From NCBI GenBank assembly GCA_021158465.1, contig JAGGUN010000037.1, forward strand, positions 62,001 through 126,000: a stretch of 64,000 nt of DNA, read 5' to 3'. The notes under the pieces were generated by a model that did no database searches, was not told the DNA's origin, and worked only from the letters and a program-made list of their open reading frames with translations. The first letter of the stretch is position 1; each line of letters begins with the position of its first letter. This document shows positions 27,418 through 36,574 of this stretch, piece by piece. This stretch comes from a bacterium (lineage in GTDB: Bacteria > UBP14 > UBA6098 > 4484-93). Made by a program: the position numbers and the translations under genes.

Positions 27418-30380
27418 TAGTTCCCACCGATGAGCAGGAGCGTTGCATCGAGTACACAGATGGTCCGCTCATCGTTGTTGCCGGTGCAGGAACGGGCAAG
27501 ACGACCACGCTCATAGAGAAGATAGCCTATCTTGTCAACGAAAAATGTGTGCATCCTTCCCGGGTACTTGCCGTTACTTACACGGTGAGGGCAGCAAGGG
27601 AGATGGAGAACAAATTAAGAGAGCGTCTCGGTGATAGGTCTTGCGGAGTGTTTGTTGATAACTTCCATTCGTTCTGTTTTATGGTGGTGAGTGAGCATCG
27701 GGCTATTCTTGGTCTTCCAGAAGAGATAAGGATTATGGAGGATACCGAAAAGAGTGTGTTTATGGCAGATGTTATAAGGTCTCTCTCGCCACCTCTTCAT
27801 GTTTTGTCCAGATTCCCGAGGGTGTATGATAAGGTAGGGCAACTTTGTGGGTTCGTTGAAAAGGCGAAGAATTATCTTTCCAACCCTGATAGTCTTGCCC
27901 GACGCCTCGAGGAGGTAAAGGGGGGACTTGAAAAGAAGGAATATCTTGAGCTCGCTGAGGCGGTGAGGATTTTCTCGGAGTATGAGAAGAGGAAAAGGGA
28001 GCTGGGGCTGCTGGACTTCGGTGACTTGGAGGTTATGACATACGACCTCTTCCGCTCATATCCAGAGGTATTGAGGGAGTATCAGAAGGCTTACGATTAT
28101 ATCCTCGTGGATGAGTTTCAGGATGTCAACCGTTTCCAGATAGAGCTAATCAAGATGCTTGCTGGGGGTGGGGCGGTTGTTTCTGCTATCGGTGATGATG
28201 ACCAGGCGATATACGGTTTTCGTGGTGCAAGCACAAGGAGTTTCTCGATATTTCGTGAGATTTTCCCGGATAGCAAGCTCCTTGAATTGACACTCAATCG
28301 TCGCTCGACTCCGCAGATACTCGATAGTGCGAATTCCGTTATAAGGAATAATCACGCAATTGATGCCGATTTCAAGCTGTTGAGGACGGATAACCCTCCG
28401 GGGAAGAAGGTAGAGGTTCTTGTTTTTCCTGACTACGACACGGAAGCGGATGCTGTTGCCAACAGGATAAAGTCGCTTTTAGAATCTGGCGTCCCGGGAA
28501 ATGAGATAGCGGTTTTGGCGAGGGCGAGGAGGCATTATGAGCTTCTTGTTAAGAAGTTGGCTATTCTCGGTATCCCGTACTCCATAGAGGAGAATTTCCT
28601 TCTCACCCGTGAGGGGAAGGATCTTCTTGCTCTGTTGAACCTATTTGCGTATCCGAAGGATTTTGGCAACCTTGTTCGCTTTCTTTACTTCCCAAACATT
28701 GCTCTCACTACCCGTTGGATAACCGAGTTTGTTGGGATGGCATCTCCTGAGGATGATATATTCTCCCTGTTTGATGATGAAAGGCTTTCTTCTTTTCCTG
28801 ACCAGGTGAGGGAGAAGCTTATCTGGTTAAGGGAAGATTTGACCGTTGTTCGCGACTCTGTCGATTCTGGCGAGCCACCTCAAAAGATAGTAAAGCTAAT
28901 CCTTGCCAAGCTTTTCTACCTTCAGTCGCTTGTTCTTCGCTCCGACGAGAGGATTATTGCAGGAACTGGTGAATTTCTGAAGTTTCTTTTCAGGGTTCTG
29001 GATTTCTATCCTGATATAGGCTATATTGATTTTGTTAACCGTGTCAATCGTTTTGTTGAATTGGGTGGACAGGTTCCTATCCCAGGTGAGACGGCTGGTG
29101 TTCGAGTTATGACCGTTCATCAGGCGAAGGGGAAGGAGTTCGATAATGTGTTCATCATTCAGGCGACAAAGGGCAAGTTCCCTCAGGGCAGGAGGGAGAG
29201 GGGGATAAGCGAGTTGCTTGAGTTGCTTGTTCTCGGTGAACCCAAGGATGAGCAGGAGAGGATAGCAGAGGAGAGACGGCTTTTCTTTGTTGCAATGACA
29301 AGGGCAAGGAAGCATCTTGTTGTATCCACAGTTCGTCGTGGTAGGGTAGATTTGAGCCCGTTTGTTGAGGAAATGCTTGAGGCAGAAGGCTCTGTTGAGC
29401 AGAGACAGCTGTCGAGGGAGGATGTCCCTTGTTCTGCTGTGAGGTTTTTGAAAGAGAAGGGGTCTTGTGGGGCTGGTCTGAGAGAGCATTTTCTCACCAT
29501 CTGTTCCGAGATGCTTAAGGCTTCATCCGATAAGCAGAGACTGCTCGACGAGTTTTCCTATATATTCAAGGATGATTTCCTCTCTTCCATTGAAAAGCCT
29601 GTGGCTGAGGAGTTTGCACCTGCATCTGAGCTCTTGCGCTTTATGGATGAGGTGAGCTTTTCTGATATAAGCACCTATCGTTTCTGCCCGAGGAAGTTTT
29701 TCTACTCTGTGATACTTCATATCCCGACGGGCAAGAGATCTTATTCCCTTCTTCTTGGAACGCTCATCCACAGCGTGCTTGCGGACTTTTTGCGAAGTGA
29801 CGAGCAGGGCATGGACAGAGGTCTGGATACCCTCATCGGTCTCTTTAGGAAGAAGGTTAGAGATGTTTCGGTATTTGATAGTTATCTACGCCAGAGGCTT
29901 GTGGACACAGGTGAACGGATGCTTGGCAATTTTTACAAGCATTGGAGCAAGAAACCTACATTTCCTCTCTGTGTGGAGAAGCGTTTTAGGGTTCATGTAG
30001 GTGGAGTTGTTGTCAGCGGCAGGATAGACAGGGTGGACACTTTGGGTGCGGCAGGGATTGAGATAATAGACTACAAGACGGGTAAGCCACCTACAGATAG
30101 GAGGTCGAGGGAGGATGCTAATCTTCAGCTTATGATGTATGCTGTCGCTGCTGGTTCTCTATTTGACAAGAGGGTTTCACGTGTCTCTTTCTGGTATTTG
30201 GGTGAGGATGGTGTGAAGGTTGAGACGCTTTCGCCTGAGGAGGGCTGGAAGTCGGTTGTTAGGGATGCTGTGTCAGATTTTCTTGAAAATGTAAAGGCTC
30301 GCAGGTTTGAGAGAAAGGCTGACCTGTACAAGTGCAGAACCTGCGACTACAGAGGGTTTTGTGAGATGGAGGAGAGATGA
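27414..30380 (+). CDS. UvrD-type helicase fused to a Fe-S PD-(D/E)XK nuclease
   Basis: 988 residues. Superfamily 1A helicase motifs occur in order: GAGTGKTT (24-31), motif II VDEFQDVN, GDDDQAIYGFRGA, TVHQAKGKEFDNVF and FVAMTRARKHL. A RecB-like nuclease follows from about residue 745, with GRIDRVD and the catalytic DYKTG (about 886). Four cysteines, one in FCPRKFFY (about 758) and three in KCRTCDYRGFC (about 973-982), match the Fe-S cluster of AddB, AdnB and Cas4 nucleases. It probably processes DNA ends in recombinational repair, AdnB-like. No second Add/Adn subunit is adjacent. It overlaps its neighbours by 4 nt on both sides. Confidence 0.88.
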   Translation: MIVPTDEQERCIEYTDGPLIVVAGAGTGKTTTLIEKIAYLVNEKCVHPSRVLAVTYTVRAAREMENKLRERLGDRSCGVFVDNFHSFCFMVVSEHRAILGLPEEIRIMEDTEKSVFMADVIRSLSPPLHVLSRFPRVYDKVGQLCGFVEKAKNYLSNPDSLARRLEEVKGGLEKKEYLELAEAVRIFSEYEKRKRELGLLDFGDLEVMTYDLFRSYPEVLREYQKAYDYILVDEFQDVNRFQIELIKMLAGGGAVVSAIGDDDQAIYGFRGASTRSFSIFREIFPDSKLLELTLNRRSTPQILDSANSVIRNNHAIDADFKLLRTDNPPGKKVEVLVFPDYDTEADAVANRIKSLLESGVPGNEIAVLARARRHYELLVKKLAILGIPYSIEENFLLTREGKDLLALLNLFAYPKDFGNLVRFLYFPNIALTTRWITEFVGMASPEDDIFSLFDDERLSSFPDQVREKLIWLREDLTVVRDSVDSGEPPQKIVKLILAKLFYLQSLVLRSDERIIAGTGEFLKFLFRVLDFYPDIGYIDFVNRVNRFVELGGQVPIPGETAGVRVMTVHQAKGKEFDNVFIIQATKGKFPQGRRERGISELLELLVLGEPKDEQERIAEERRLFFVAMTRARKHLVVSTVRRGRVDLSPFVEEMLEAEGSVEQRQLSREDVPCSAVRFLKEKGSCGAGLREHFLTICSEMLKASSDKQRLLDEFSYIFKDDFLSSIEKPVAEEFAPASELLRFMDEVSFSDISTYRFCPRKFFYSVILHIPTGKRSYSLLLGTLIHSVLADFLRSDEQGMDRGLDTLIGLFRKKVRDVSVFDSYLRQRLVDTGERMLGNFYKHWSKKPTFPLCVEKRFRVHVGGVVVSGRIDRVDTLGAAGIEIIDYKTGKPPTDRRSREDANLQLMMYAVAAGSLFDKRVSRVSFWYLGEDGVKVETLSPEEGWKSVVRDAVSDFLENVKARRFERKADLYKCRTCDYRGFCEMEER

Positions 30381-31156
30381 AGCGGTTTTTTCTGGCTTTT
30401 GTTGTATTTCTTGCCTTTGGTTGTGCGAGACCACCTTCTCCTCCGCCTAAGCTGTTTGTCCCAACGGAGGATGTGGAGAATATTCTCGAAAAGGTTTATG
30501 CCAGGGAGGATTCGATAAAGGAGGTAGAGGCGGAGGCTTCGGTTACCCTTTCCAGTCCATCAAACCATTACAAAAAGCGGTTCCGTGTGTATATCTTCTC
30601 TGATACCCTTCGTTTCAAGGCGGAGCTTGCCCAGTTCTTCGGGCTTGTTTCGGGCGAGCTTGTCTGCTTCCCGGAAAGCCTCGTGGTATATGACCCAGCT
30701 AACAACAGGGTATATTACGAATTCTATGATTCTATTCGCTTGAATCCGATAACAGGCGTTCATATGAATATGAGGAGCATCCTTTTCGCTTCTTTGGGGA
30801 AGCTGTTTGCCTTTGATAGGCTTGACACGGTAGAGTCGCTCGAGGTGGCAGGGGATACCTACACGATAAGAGGACGCAGAAATGGAGATGGTTTCATCTG
30901 CACATTCTCCGAGACGGGAATTCCTGCTTCTGTTCAACTTTACAACGATTCCCTCACATCGCTTATTGACATCGGGTATGAGGGGGTAATCGAGGACAAC
31001 GGGTTCTTTCTACCCCAAAAGGTGACAGTGATAAATGTTGCCAACGGTGATATGTTGACAATGGAGTACAAAAATGTTAAAATAAATAGAGGAGTTAGCG
31101 AGAAGATATTTGAGATGGACATTCCCGAGGATGTTGAGAGGTTTCTCTTGGAATGA
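30377..31156 (+). CDS. DUF4292 LolA/LolB-fold lipoprotein
   Basis: 259 residues. A lipoprotein signal with lipobox AFGC (Cys16) is followed by a proline-rich stretch, then a beta-rich domain with helix EDVENILEKVYAREDSIKEVEAE. Strand motifs RVYIFSDTLRFKAELAQFFG and PQKVTVINVANGDMLTMEYKNVKIN are typical of DUF4292, a group with the lipoprotein-carrier fold found in FCB bacteria. It may carry or receive lipoproteins or lipids at the outer membrane; this is a fold-based inference. Start overlaps the helicase stop, and the end overlaps the next gene, by 4 nt each. Confidence 0.75.
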   Translation: MKRFFLAFVVFLAFGCARPPSPPPKLFVPTEDVENILEKVYAREDSIKEVEAEASVTLSSPSNHYKKRFRVYIFSDTLRFKAELAQFFGLVSGELVCFPESLVVYDPANNRVYYEFYDSIRLNPITGVHMNMRSILFASLGKLFAFDRLDTVESLEVAGDTYTIRGRRNGDGFICTFSETGIPASVQLYNDSLTSLIDIGYEGVIEDNGFFLPQKVTVINVANGDMLTMEYKNVKINRGVSEKIFEMDIPEDVERFLLE

Positions 31157-31518
31157 GAGATGAAGAGAAGAGCGGAGTAAGTTGGTTATATTTTCTCCTT
31201 TTATTCATAGTTTTCCTTCTTATTTTTCCTGTTTCCGAGCAGGATACCTATTATAAGGGTCGTATCTCAGAGGAAGGGAGGGTATCGGTTCCACCGAAGG
31301 TGTCGATAGACAGGCTTGTTGAGGAGCTTAAGAGCCGGGGTTTTGAGGTGGAGAATCGGTTTCCAGCCTATGTTGAGGTCAAGGGCGAGAAGTTTATCGG
31401 CTCACCTGTGGATTTTGCCGGCGAGCTCTCCAGAAGGATATACCGTGAGACAGGAAAAAGGGTCAAGGTTATCCTGATTTGTGGCGATGAAAAGTTTGTT
31501 GGTTACTATTCTCCATAG
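31153..31518 (+). CDS. Small single-pass membrane protein, unknown
   Basis: 121 residues. A transmembrane helix at about 10-26 (WLYFLLLFIVFLLIFPV) is followed by a mixed alpha/beta periplasmic domain of about 90 residues. That domain has VSIDRLVEELKSRGFEVENRF and RRIYRETGKRVKVILICGDEKF. No family is recognised. It starts with ATGA overlap after the DUF4292 lipoprotein, so the two probably act or are made together. It ends 3 nt before the convergent VWA gene. Confidence 0.65.
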   Translation: MRDEEKSGVSWLYFLLLFIVFLLIFPVSEQDTYYKGRISEEGRVSVPPKVSIDRLVEELKSRGFEVENRFPAYVEVKGEKFIGSPVDFAGELSRRIYRETGKRVKVILICGDEKFVGYYSP

Positions 31519-31521
31519 CTA

Positions 31522-33657
31522 CTACAGAAGGTCTGACCTTTTGCGGGTGAACCATTCGAGAGATAGTGCCAGTATAAAGAGGAAGAGAAAAACAGGATAG
31601 TCCCATAACGGTTTCTCGATATATTCTGTTCCCGTCATATCTTCAAACTTGACACAGTTAGAGAGCGAGTCTATTTCATCTGGTGTGAAGAATCTTCCGC
31701 CCGTCTTCTCAGCTACGGATATGAGTGCGGGTCTGTTCATTCTGGTATCCTCGAACTCGAGTGAGTACTCCTCCACGATGAGCTTCCCGTTTGCCTTTCC
31801 TATGGTATCGAAGTTGAGTTTTGCTGCCGCATTGAAGCGGTATTCTCCTGGTGGAAGTGATGGTATAACCTTTTCATACTGCCCCTTCCCTATCTCGTCG
31901 AGTGTTATCTCCACGGTATCCTTTCCAAAGAGTTTTACCCCTACCGACGCTGCCTCCACAGGTTTCCCTGACTCATCTGATACCGTTGCTGAGAATAGGA
32001 TAGACTCACCCGAGTGATATATCCGCTTATCCGTCCTCACCACGAGCGGTGATACCTTTTCCTTTACCAGCAGCCACGCCAGCAGATTTTGCACAAGTTG
32101 ATCGTAGCAGTCCTCGAATTTGTGAAACCCTTTTGCGAGGAAGCTCCATTTCCAAAGCGGATAAGCAGAGAAAACAGCCACTTTTCCCCTGCCTACGGTT
32201 CCGATAGAGTATACGGGGATATCTTTCAGTTCTGGATGAACCAGAAGCGGTATTGCATAAGGTTTTATTTCGCCAGCCATCAGGAACTCTTCAAGCGGTG
32301 GCAACCCACTAAACACTCTGTCGGCTGGTTCCTCGAACTGCATAAGTGTGTGCTTCTTCCCTTCAATTGTCGGGAGAGGCGAGAAGCTCTCGCTGACCAT
32401 CTCCGTGTTTGCAGGGTATTCAAACGGTAGAATCTCTGCAAGAATGTTTCTGTCGGTTTCTGGAAGCCTTGAGGCGTTCTGTATAAGCATAAAGACCGAC
32501 CCGCCAGATCTTATATAGTTGAGTAGTTTTTTAAGCAGATTATTTTTCGAGAGTGTCTCAACGGCGTTGAACAGGAATATCGCCTCATACTCCTTCATCC
32601 TGTCGACTGTTCGTGGGAAGGAGGATATCCTGTATCCCTTCTTTACTATCTCCTCTTTGATCTCGATGTTCTTGTTTTTCCCCAACGCCTCCCTGAAGAA
32701 TCTGTATTCGTAGTTGAGCCTTCCCACGAGTAGCATAAGTTTTCTCTTACTTTTGAGGATATTGATACTGAAGCGTTTTCTGTTGTTTTTCCCTGTGAAT
32801 TCCCCAGTGAGGGTTGGTATTCTTGCCGTTAGGTCGACTGTGCCAACTGTATCGAGCGATACAGAAAGGTTCTCCGAGTATATCCTTGTTCCTTTCGATA
32901 TCTCCACTTCTTTCCCTGCCAGAACCTTCTTACCAGAGAGAATTTGAACCCTTGCCTTTCCCTTTTCGAACCCGCTTGCTTGGAATATCACCCTCACGGT
33001 GAACGGTGTATTCCTATAGGCTGTTCTATTTGTCTGGACATCCTTGATGAAGATGTCCCTCGTCGGTTCAGGGTCCCCCACACCGATAGTATATATCTTC
33101 TTTGGGAAATAGGAGGCAGCGAATACAGGGTCTTCGCCTGAGTTTGTCTCACCGTCTGTTATGAGTATCACGCCGCCTATATCTTCCATCTGAGATAATG
33201 AGAGGATTGCGTTCCCAATTGCTGTTACATCACCCGTGAAGTCCGGGGAGGGGCTTGTTGTGTCTATATCACCTGAGAAGAGCAGTGTTTCTGTTGGGTA
33301 GCGGGATTTGAGCTCCTTGATCGGCTTGCTTTCAAGCAGGGCTCGTACGGTTTCTGCTCTATCGCATATACGATCGGTTATTCCAAGGCTCTTTGAATTG
33401 TCTACCAGTATGATAAGTTTCGGTCTTTTTCTCCACTGCTTTATTCCGAACAGCACAGGCTCGGATATGCTCAAAAACAGGAAGAAGAAGGCGAGTGAGC
33501 GTAGGATTACAAGGAGTTTTTTTTTCTTCTGTGGAACAGGTGGATTGGTTATCCTGTATGAAAGGTAGGCGAACCCGACGGATGCAAAGAATAAAAGGAT
33601 TATCAGCCAAAACGCTCTACACTGAAATATGAGCCTTATCCCTTCATAATTTTCCAT
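31522..33657 (-). CDS. VWA-domain membrane protein with amidotransferase-like region
   Basis: 711 residues from the ATG at 33657. Two transmembrane helices (about 15-32 and 48-70) come first, then a von Willebrand A domain with an intact metal site DNSKS, and GGVILITDGETNSGEDP. A CARDB-like strand region and a glutamine-amidotransferase-like region (IRSGGSVFMLIQNASRLPE ... VGRGKVAVFSAYPLWKW) follow, then an Ig-like domain and a last transmembrane helix. Such BatA/YfbK-like proteins sit in the inner membrane beside MoxR systems, but none is adjacent here. A TTG nine bases upstream lies inside the -10 box, so the ATG is preferred. Confidence 0.8.
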   Translation of the reverse strand: MENYEGIRLIFQCRAFWLIILLFFASVGFAYLSYRITNPPVPQKKKKLLVILRSLAFFFLFLSISEPVLFGIKQWRKRPKLIILVDNSKSLGITDRICDRAETVRALLESKPIKELKSRYPTETLLFSGDIDTTSPSPDFTGDVTAIGNAILSLSQMEDIGGVILITDGETNSGEDPVFAASYFPKKIYTIGVGDPEPTRDIFIKDVQTNRTAYRNTPFTVRVIFQASGFEKGKARVQILSGKKVLAGKEVEISKGTRIYSENLSVSLDTVGTVDLTARIPTLTGEFTGKNNRKRFSINILKSKRKLMLLVGRLNYEYRFFREALGKNKNIEIKEEIVKKGYRISSFPRTVDRMKEYEAIFLFNAVETLSKNNLLKKLLNYIRSGGSVFMLIQNASRLPETDRNILAEILPFEYPANTEMVSESFSPLPTIEGKKHTLMQFEEPADRVFSGLPPLEEFLMAGEIKPYAIPLLVHPELKDIPVYSIGTVGRGKVAVFSAYPLWKWSFLAKGFHKFEDCYDQLVQNLLAWLLVKEKVSPLVVRTDKRIYHSGESILFSATVSDESGKPVEAASVGVKLFGKDTVEITLDEIGKGQYEKVIPSLPPGEYRFNAAAKLNFDTIGKANGKLIVEEYSLEFEDTRMNRPALISVAEKTGGRFFTPDEIDSLSNCVKFEDMTGTEYIEKPLWDYPVFLFLFILALSLEWFTRKRSDLL

Positions 33658-33665
33658 AGGTTTCA

Positions 33666-33693
33666 AATATAATCAGGGGTTTAGCTTTTTCAA
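33666..33693 (-). promoter_or_regulatory. Promoter of the VWA gene, probably leaderless
   Basis: Minus strand TTGAAA (33688-33693), 16 bp, TATATT (33666-33671). The ATG at 33657 starts 8 nt beyond the -10 box and lacks a Shine-Dalgarno. Confidence 0.6.
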
Positions 33694-33712
33694 GGGAATA
33701 ATTAGATTATAG

Positions 33713-33741
33713 TTGACTTTCGTCAGTTGAATAATTATTTT
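33713..33741 (+). promoter_or_regulatory. Candidate promoter of the DUF4013 gene
   Basis: TTGACT (33713-33718), 17 bp, TATTTT (33736-33741). A second TTGACA at 33740-33745 has only a poorly spaced TATTTT at 33761, so the first pair is preferred. Confidence 0.45.
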
Positions 33742-33778
33742 GACAAGAACCGGGTGATACTATTTTAAAGGAGGGATT

Positions 33779-34513
33779 ATGGACTTAGCGTTGGCATTTG
33801 GTGGACTTACCTATCTTTTTAAGGACAAATCCTGGGTGGGTAAGCTTCTCTTGGGTGCTGTTATTGCCCTTATCCCGATTATAGGCTGGCTTGCTATCGC
33901 GGGCTGGGGTATAGAGATGCTTCGCCGTCGTGCCAATGGCGAGGAGGGCATCCCGGATTGGGGAAACTTTGGGAAGAAGATAGCCGATGGGTTTTTGATA
34001 TTTGTCATACTTTTAATCTATGCTATCCCGACGATACTTGCGTTCATCCCATGTATCGGCCATGCGATAGCTGTTCTCTACGCTCTGTTCCTTGTAATCT
34101 GGATGTATCCTTGGATATTCATCCAGTATGCGATGGATGGCTTCTCTGCCGCCTTCCAGTGGAAGGAGTTCGGAAGCTATCTCAAGGAGAATGTCGTTGA
34201 ACTGCTCAAAGCCTTTCTCGTTACCTTTGTCGCTGGGATAATTGTTGGCATAATCAATATGATAGTTTGGTCTATATTCGGTGTTGGGCTTGCCGGGCTT
34301 ATGGCTCCCTTTGCCTCGAGATACTCTTATATGGGTGGGATGGGCTATCCCCCAGCTGGTGGCTCGCTCCTCGGTGGAGTCGGGTTCTTTGGATTGCTCG
34401 TTATCTTCTTTGTCTACGGTTTCCTGATGATGTATCAGCAGTCGGTTACAGGTTTTGTCTATGGGCTGCTTTACAGGTCGACATTCCTTAAGTCTGAGGG
34501 TGGAAACGAGTAG
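33779..34513 (+). CDS. DUF4013 polytopic membrane protein
   Basis: 244 residues with AAGGAGGG before the ATG. Transmembrane stretches lie at about 24-46, 72-92, 94-118, 140-180 and 195-225. The pattern (PIIGWLAIAGWGIEMLRRRANGEEGIPDW) is the start of DUF4013, with a GGMGYPPAGGS loop near the end. The family has no known function; it is common in archaea and FCB-type bacteria. It lies 5 nt before rlmN and has its own upstream promoter candidate, so the two form a small operon. Confidence 0.8.
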   Translation: MDLALAFGGLTYLFKDKSWVGKLLLGAVIALIPIIGWLAIAGWGIEMLRRRANGEEGIPDWGNFGKKIADGFLIFVILLIYAIPTILAFIPCIGHAIAVLYALFLVIWMYPWIFIQYAMDGFSAAFQWKEFGSYLKENVVELLKAFLVTFVAGIIVGIINMIVWSIFGVGLAGLMAPFASRYSYMGGMGYPPAGGSLLGGVGFFGLLVIFFVYGFLMMYQQSVTGFVYGLLYRSTFLKSEGGNE

Positions 34514-34518
34514 GTTAT

Positions 34519-35553
34519 ATGAAGGAAAACTTGCTGGGGCTTACCAGAGAGGAAATTGAGCGGTTTGTTGTCTCGCTTGGTCAGAAGCCGTTTCGCGGCA
34601 GGCAGATTATGAAGTGGATTTACGGTAAGGGCGTATTTGATTTCGATGTAATGACCGATATCTCTGTTCCGCTCAGGGATAATCTGAAGGAGGTTGCCTG
34701 TATCGAGGGGATCGAGCTTGCGGAGAGGGTTTCTTCACCTGATGGTTCTGTCAAATATGCCTTTCGCCTTTCGGACGGGAACATAATTGAATCGGTTCTC
34801 ATTTTTGATGCGTCGAGGGTAACGGTTTGTCTATCGAGTCAGGTTGGTTGTCCGCTTGGCTGCCTTTTCTGTGCGACAGGGAAGGTTGGTTTTGTCCGCA
34901 ATCTAACATCGGGTGAGATTGTTGACCAGATAATACAGATTAAGAAGGATATACCGGGTAAGAGGGTAACCAATCTTGTCTTTATGGGGATGGGTGAGCC
35001 GCTTTTGAACTACGATAATCTGGTCCGAGCCCTTCGGGTGATAACATCTGAGTTCGGGTTATCCATTGGTGCGAGGCACATCAATGTTTCCACCGTTGGT
35101 ATTCCTGATAGGATTAGGGCTCTTGCTGATGAAGGGTTTCGGGTTAAGCTTGCCATTTCCCTTAACGCTACAACAAACGAGACTCGTTCCCGCCTTATGC
35201 CGATAAATGAGAAGCATCCGATAGAGGAGCTGCTGTCTGCTGCTTCCTATTTTGCACGCAAGAGCAAACGTTGGGTGACATTTGAGTATGTTTTGATAAG
35301 GGGGATAAACGACTCTGTTGAAGACGCCTCTCGTCTTGCTGGGCTTATTGAGGATATTCCGTCGAAGGTGAACCTCATTCCGTACAATCCGATAGAAGGG
35401 GTCGACCTGTCTCGTCCATCGCTCGAGGTCGTCGAGCGGTTCCAGCGTGTTTTACTGGATAACCATATCACAGCGACTATCCGTTTCTCTAAGGGAACAG
35501 CTATCTCCGCAGCCTGTGGACAGCTATCGGGCAGGCTCAAAAAGAGGAACTGA
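34519..35553 (+). CDS. rlmN: 23S rRNA / tRNA adenine-C2 methyltransferase RlmN
   Basis: This radical SAM enzyme methylates A2503 of 23S rRNA and A37 of some tRNAs. It has 344 residues with the 4Fe-4S cysteines Cys111, Cys115 and Cys118 in GCPLGCLFCATG and the methyl-accepting Cys333 in SAACGQL. Other motifs are MGMGEPLLNYDN, ISLNATTNETR and LIPYNP. The N-terminal RNA-binding part includes KPFRGRQIMKWIY. Cfr-like resistance enzymes are less likely because the sequence keeps RlmN-type CGQL. The 3' end overlaps capA by 17 bp in convergent orientation. Confidence 0.96.
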   Translation: MKENLLGLTREEIERFVVSLGQKPFRGRQIMKWIYGKGVFDFDVMTDISVPLRDNLKEVACIEGIELAERVSSPDGSVKYAFRLSDGNIIESVLIFDASRVTVCLSSQVGCPLGCLFCATGKVGFVRNLTSGEIVDQIIQIKKDIPGKRVTNLVFMGMGEPLLNYDNLVRALRVITSEFGLSIGARHINVSTVGIPDRIRALADEGFRVKLAISLNATTNETRSRLMPINEKHPIEELLSAASYFARKSKRWVTFEYVLIRGINDSVEDASRLAGLIEDIPSKVNLIPYNPIEGVDLSRPSLEVVERFQRVLLDNHITATIRFSKGTAISAACGQLSGRLKKRN

Positions 35554-36574
35554 ATTCCCTCACCATAAACTCTCCGTTATACTCGATAAATTCCGTCCCG
35601 AAATCGTATGATATGTCGTTTAACAGGTCAAGCACAATATTTCTTATTTCCCCTTTTGCAAGACTGGGTGAGGCTTTGTGGCTTATCGTTTCTATCGGAA
35701 TGAGCCTGACCTCGGCTGTGTCTGGAAGGATGTCAATCTCGGCGATGACCGATATGTTGTTCTCGAAGTCGTTCTGGTCGAAGATGAAATTCCCGAGCGA
35801 GTAAAATATAATTCCGCCTTTGTAGAACTCGACCGGCTGTATCCTGTGTGGGTGGCTCCCGATGACGATGTCTGCTCCAAGCTCGATTGTCTCGTGTGCA
35901 AGTTCTATCTGCTCTTCATCGGGTAGAAAGCTATCCTCTTCTCCCCAGTGGAAGTGGACGATAAGTATATCGCAGCTCTGTTTTGCTGAGGGGACTGCTC
36001 TTGTTATATACTCCTTGGATGCTGGAGCGCATCCCCAGTTTCTCTCGCCCAAGAAGTTTGTCCCGGTTGCATTGAACCCGAGAAATCCGATTATATATCC
36101 TTTTATATTGAGCTGTTTCGGTTCGAGCATTGAATAGATATTTTCTCCTGCTCCGACAACCTTCACGCCCGATCTTTCCAGAAGCCTTATCGTATCGAAG
36201 AAAGCATCCTTTCCGTAGTCGAAGGCGTGGTTGTTGGCGAATGTTACGCAGTCGAACCCGACGCGGGATAGGATGTTTGCAAACTCCGGTTTTGCCCTGA
36301 ATACATATTTCTTCTCCATCGGGATTCCCCTGTCGGATATTGTCGTCTCGATATTTCCTGTCAGGAGGTCTGCATCATTCAGTATATCGAATGTCCCGGC
36401 AAAGGGATAAAGATCCCCTGCTGTATCACAGATGGAGGCAACACCGCGGGCAAGCATTATATCCCCAACAGCAAGAATTCTCACTGGGAGTTTATCCGTG
36501 AATGGATTCTCTCCCCTTGTAGTTGTCGGGATGAGGAATAACAGTATCAAGAATAGAGACAATCTCCTCAACAT
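35537..36574 (-). CDS. CapA-family metallophosphatase-fold protein
   Basis: 345 residues with a signal peptide (about 1-20, MLRRLSLFLILLFLIPTTTR). CapA/PgsA motifs are VGDIMLARGV, LTGNIETTIS, TFANNHAFDYG, VHFHWGEE and IGSHPHRIQP ... YSLGNFIFDQ. These supply the metal ligands of a calcineurin-like fold. CapA proteins take part in poly-gamma-glutamate or other capsule export, but no capB or capC is present, so the substrate is open. The signal peptide is encoded wholly inside the 3' end of the DUF116 gene (83-nt overlap, other frame). Starting later would remove the signal, so I keep this ATG. Confidence 0.87.
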   Translation of the reverse strand: MLRRLSLFLILLFLIPTTTRGENPFTDKLPVRILAVGDIMLARGVASICDTAGDLYPFAGTFDILNDADLLTGNIETTISDRGIPMEKKYVFRAKPEFANILSRVGFDCVTFANNHAFDYGKDAFFDTIRLLERSGVKVVGAGENIYSMLEPKQLNIKGYIIGFLGFNATGTNFLGERNWGCAPASKEYITRAVPSAKQSCDILIVHFHWGEEDSFLPDEEQIELAHETIELGADIVIGSHPHRIQPVEFYKGGIIFYSLGNFIFDQNDFENNISVIAEIDILPDTAEVRLIPIETISHKASPSLAKGEIRNIVLDLLNDISYDFGTEFIEYNGEFMVREFSSSF

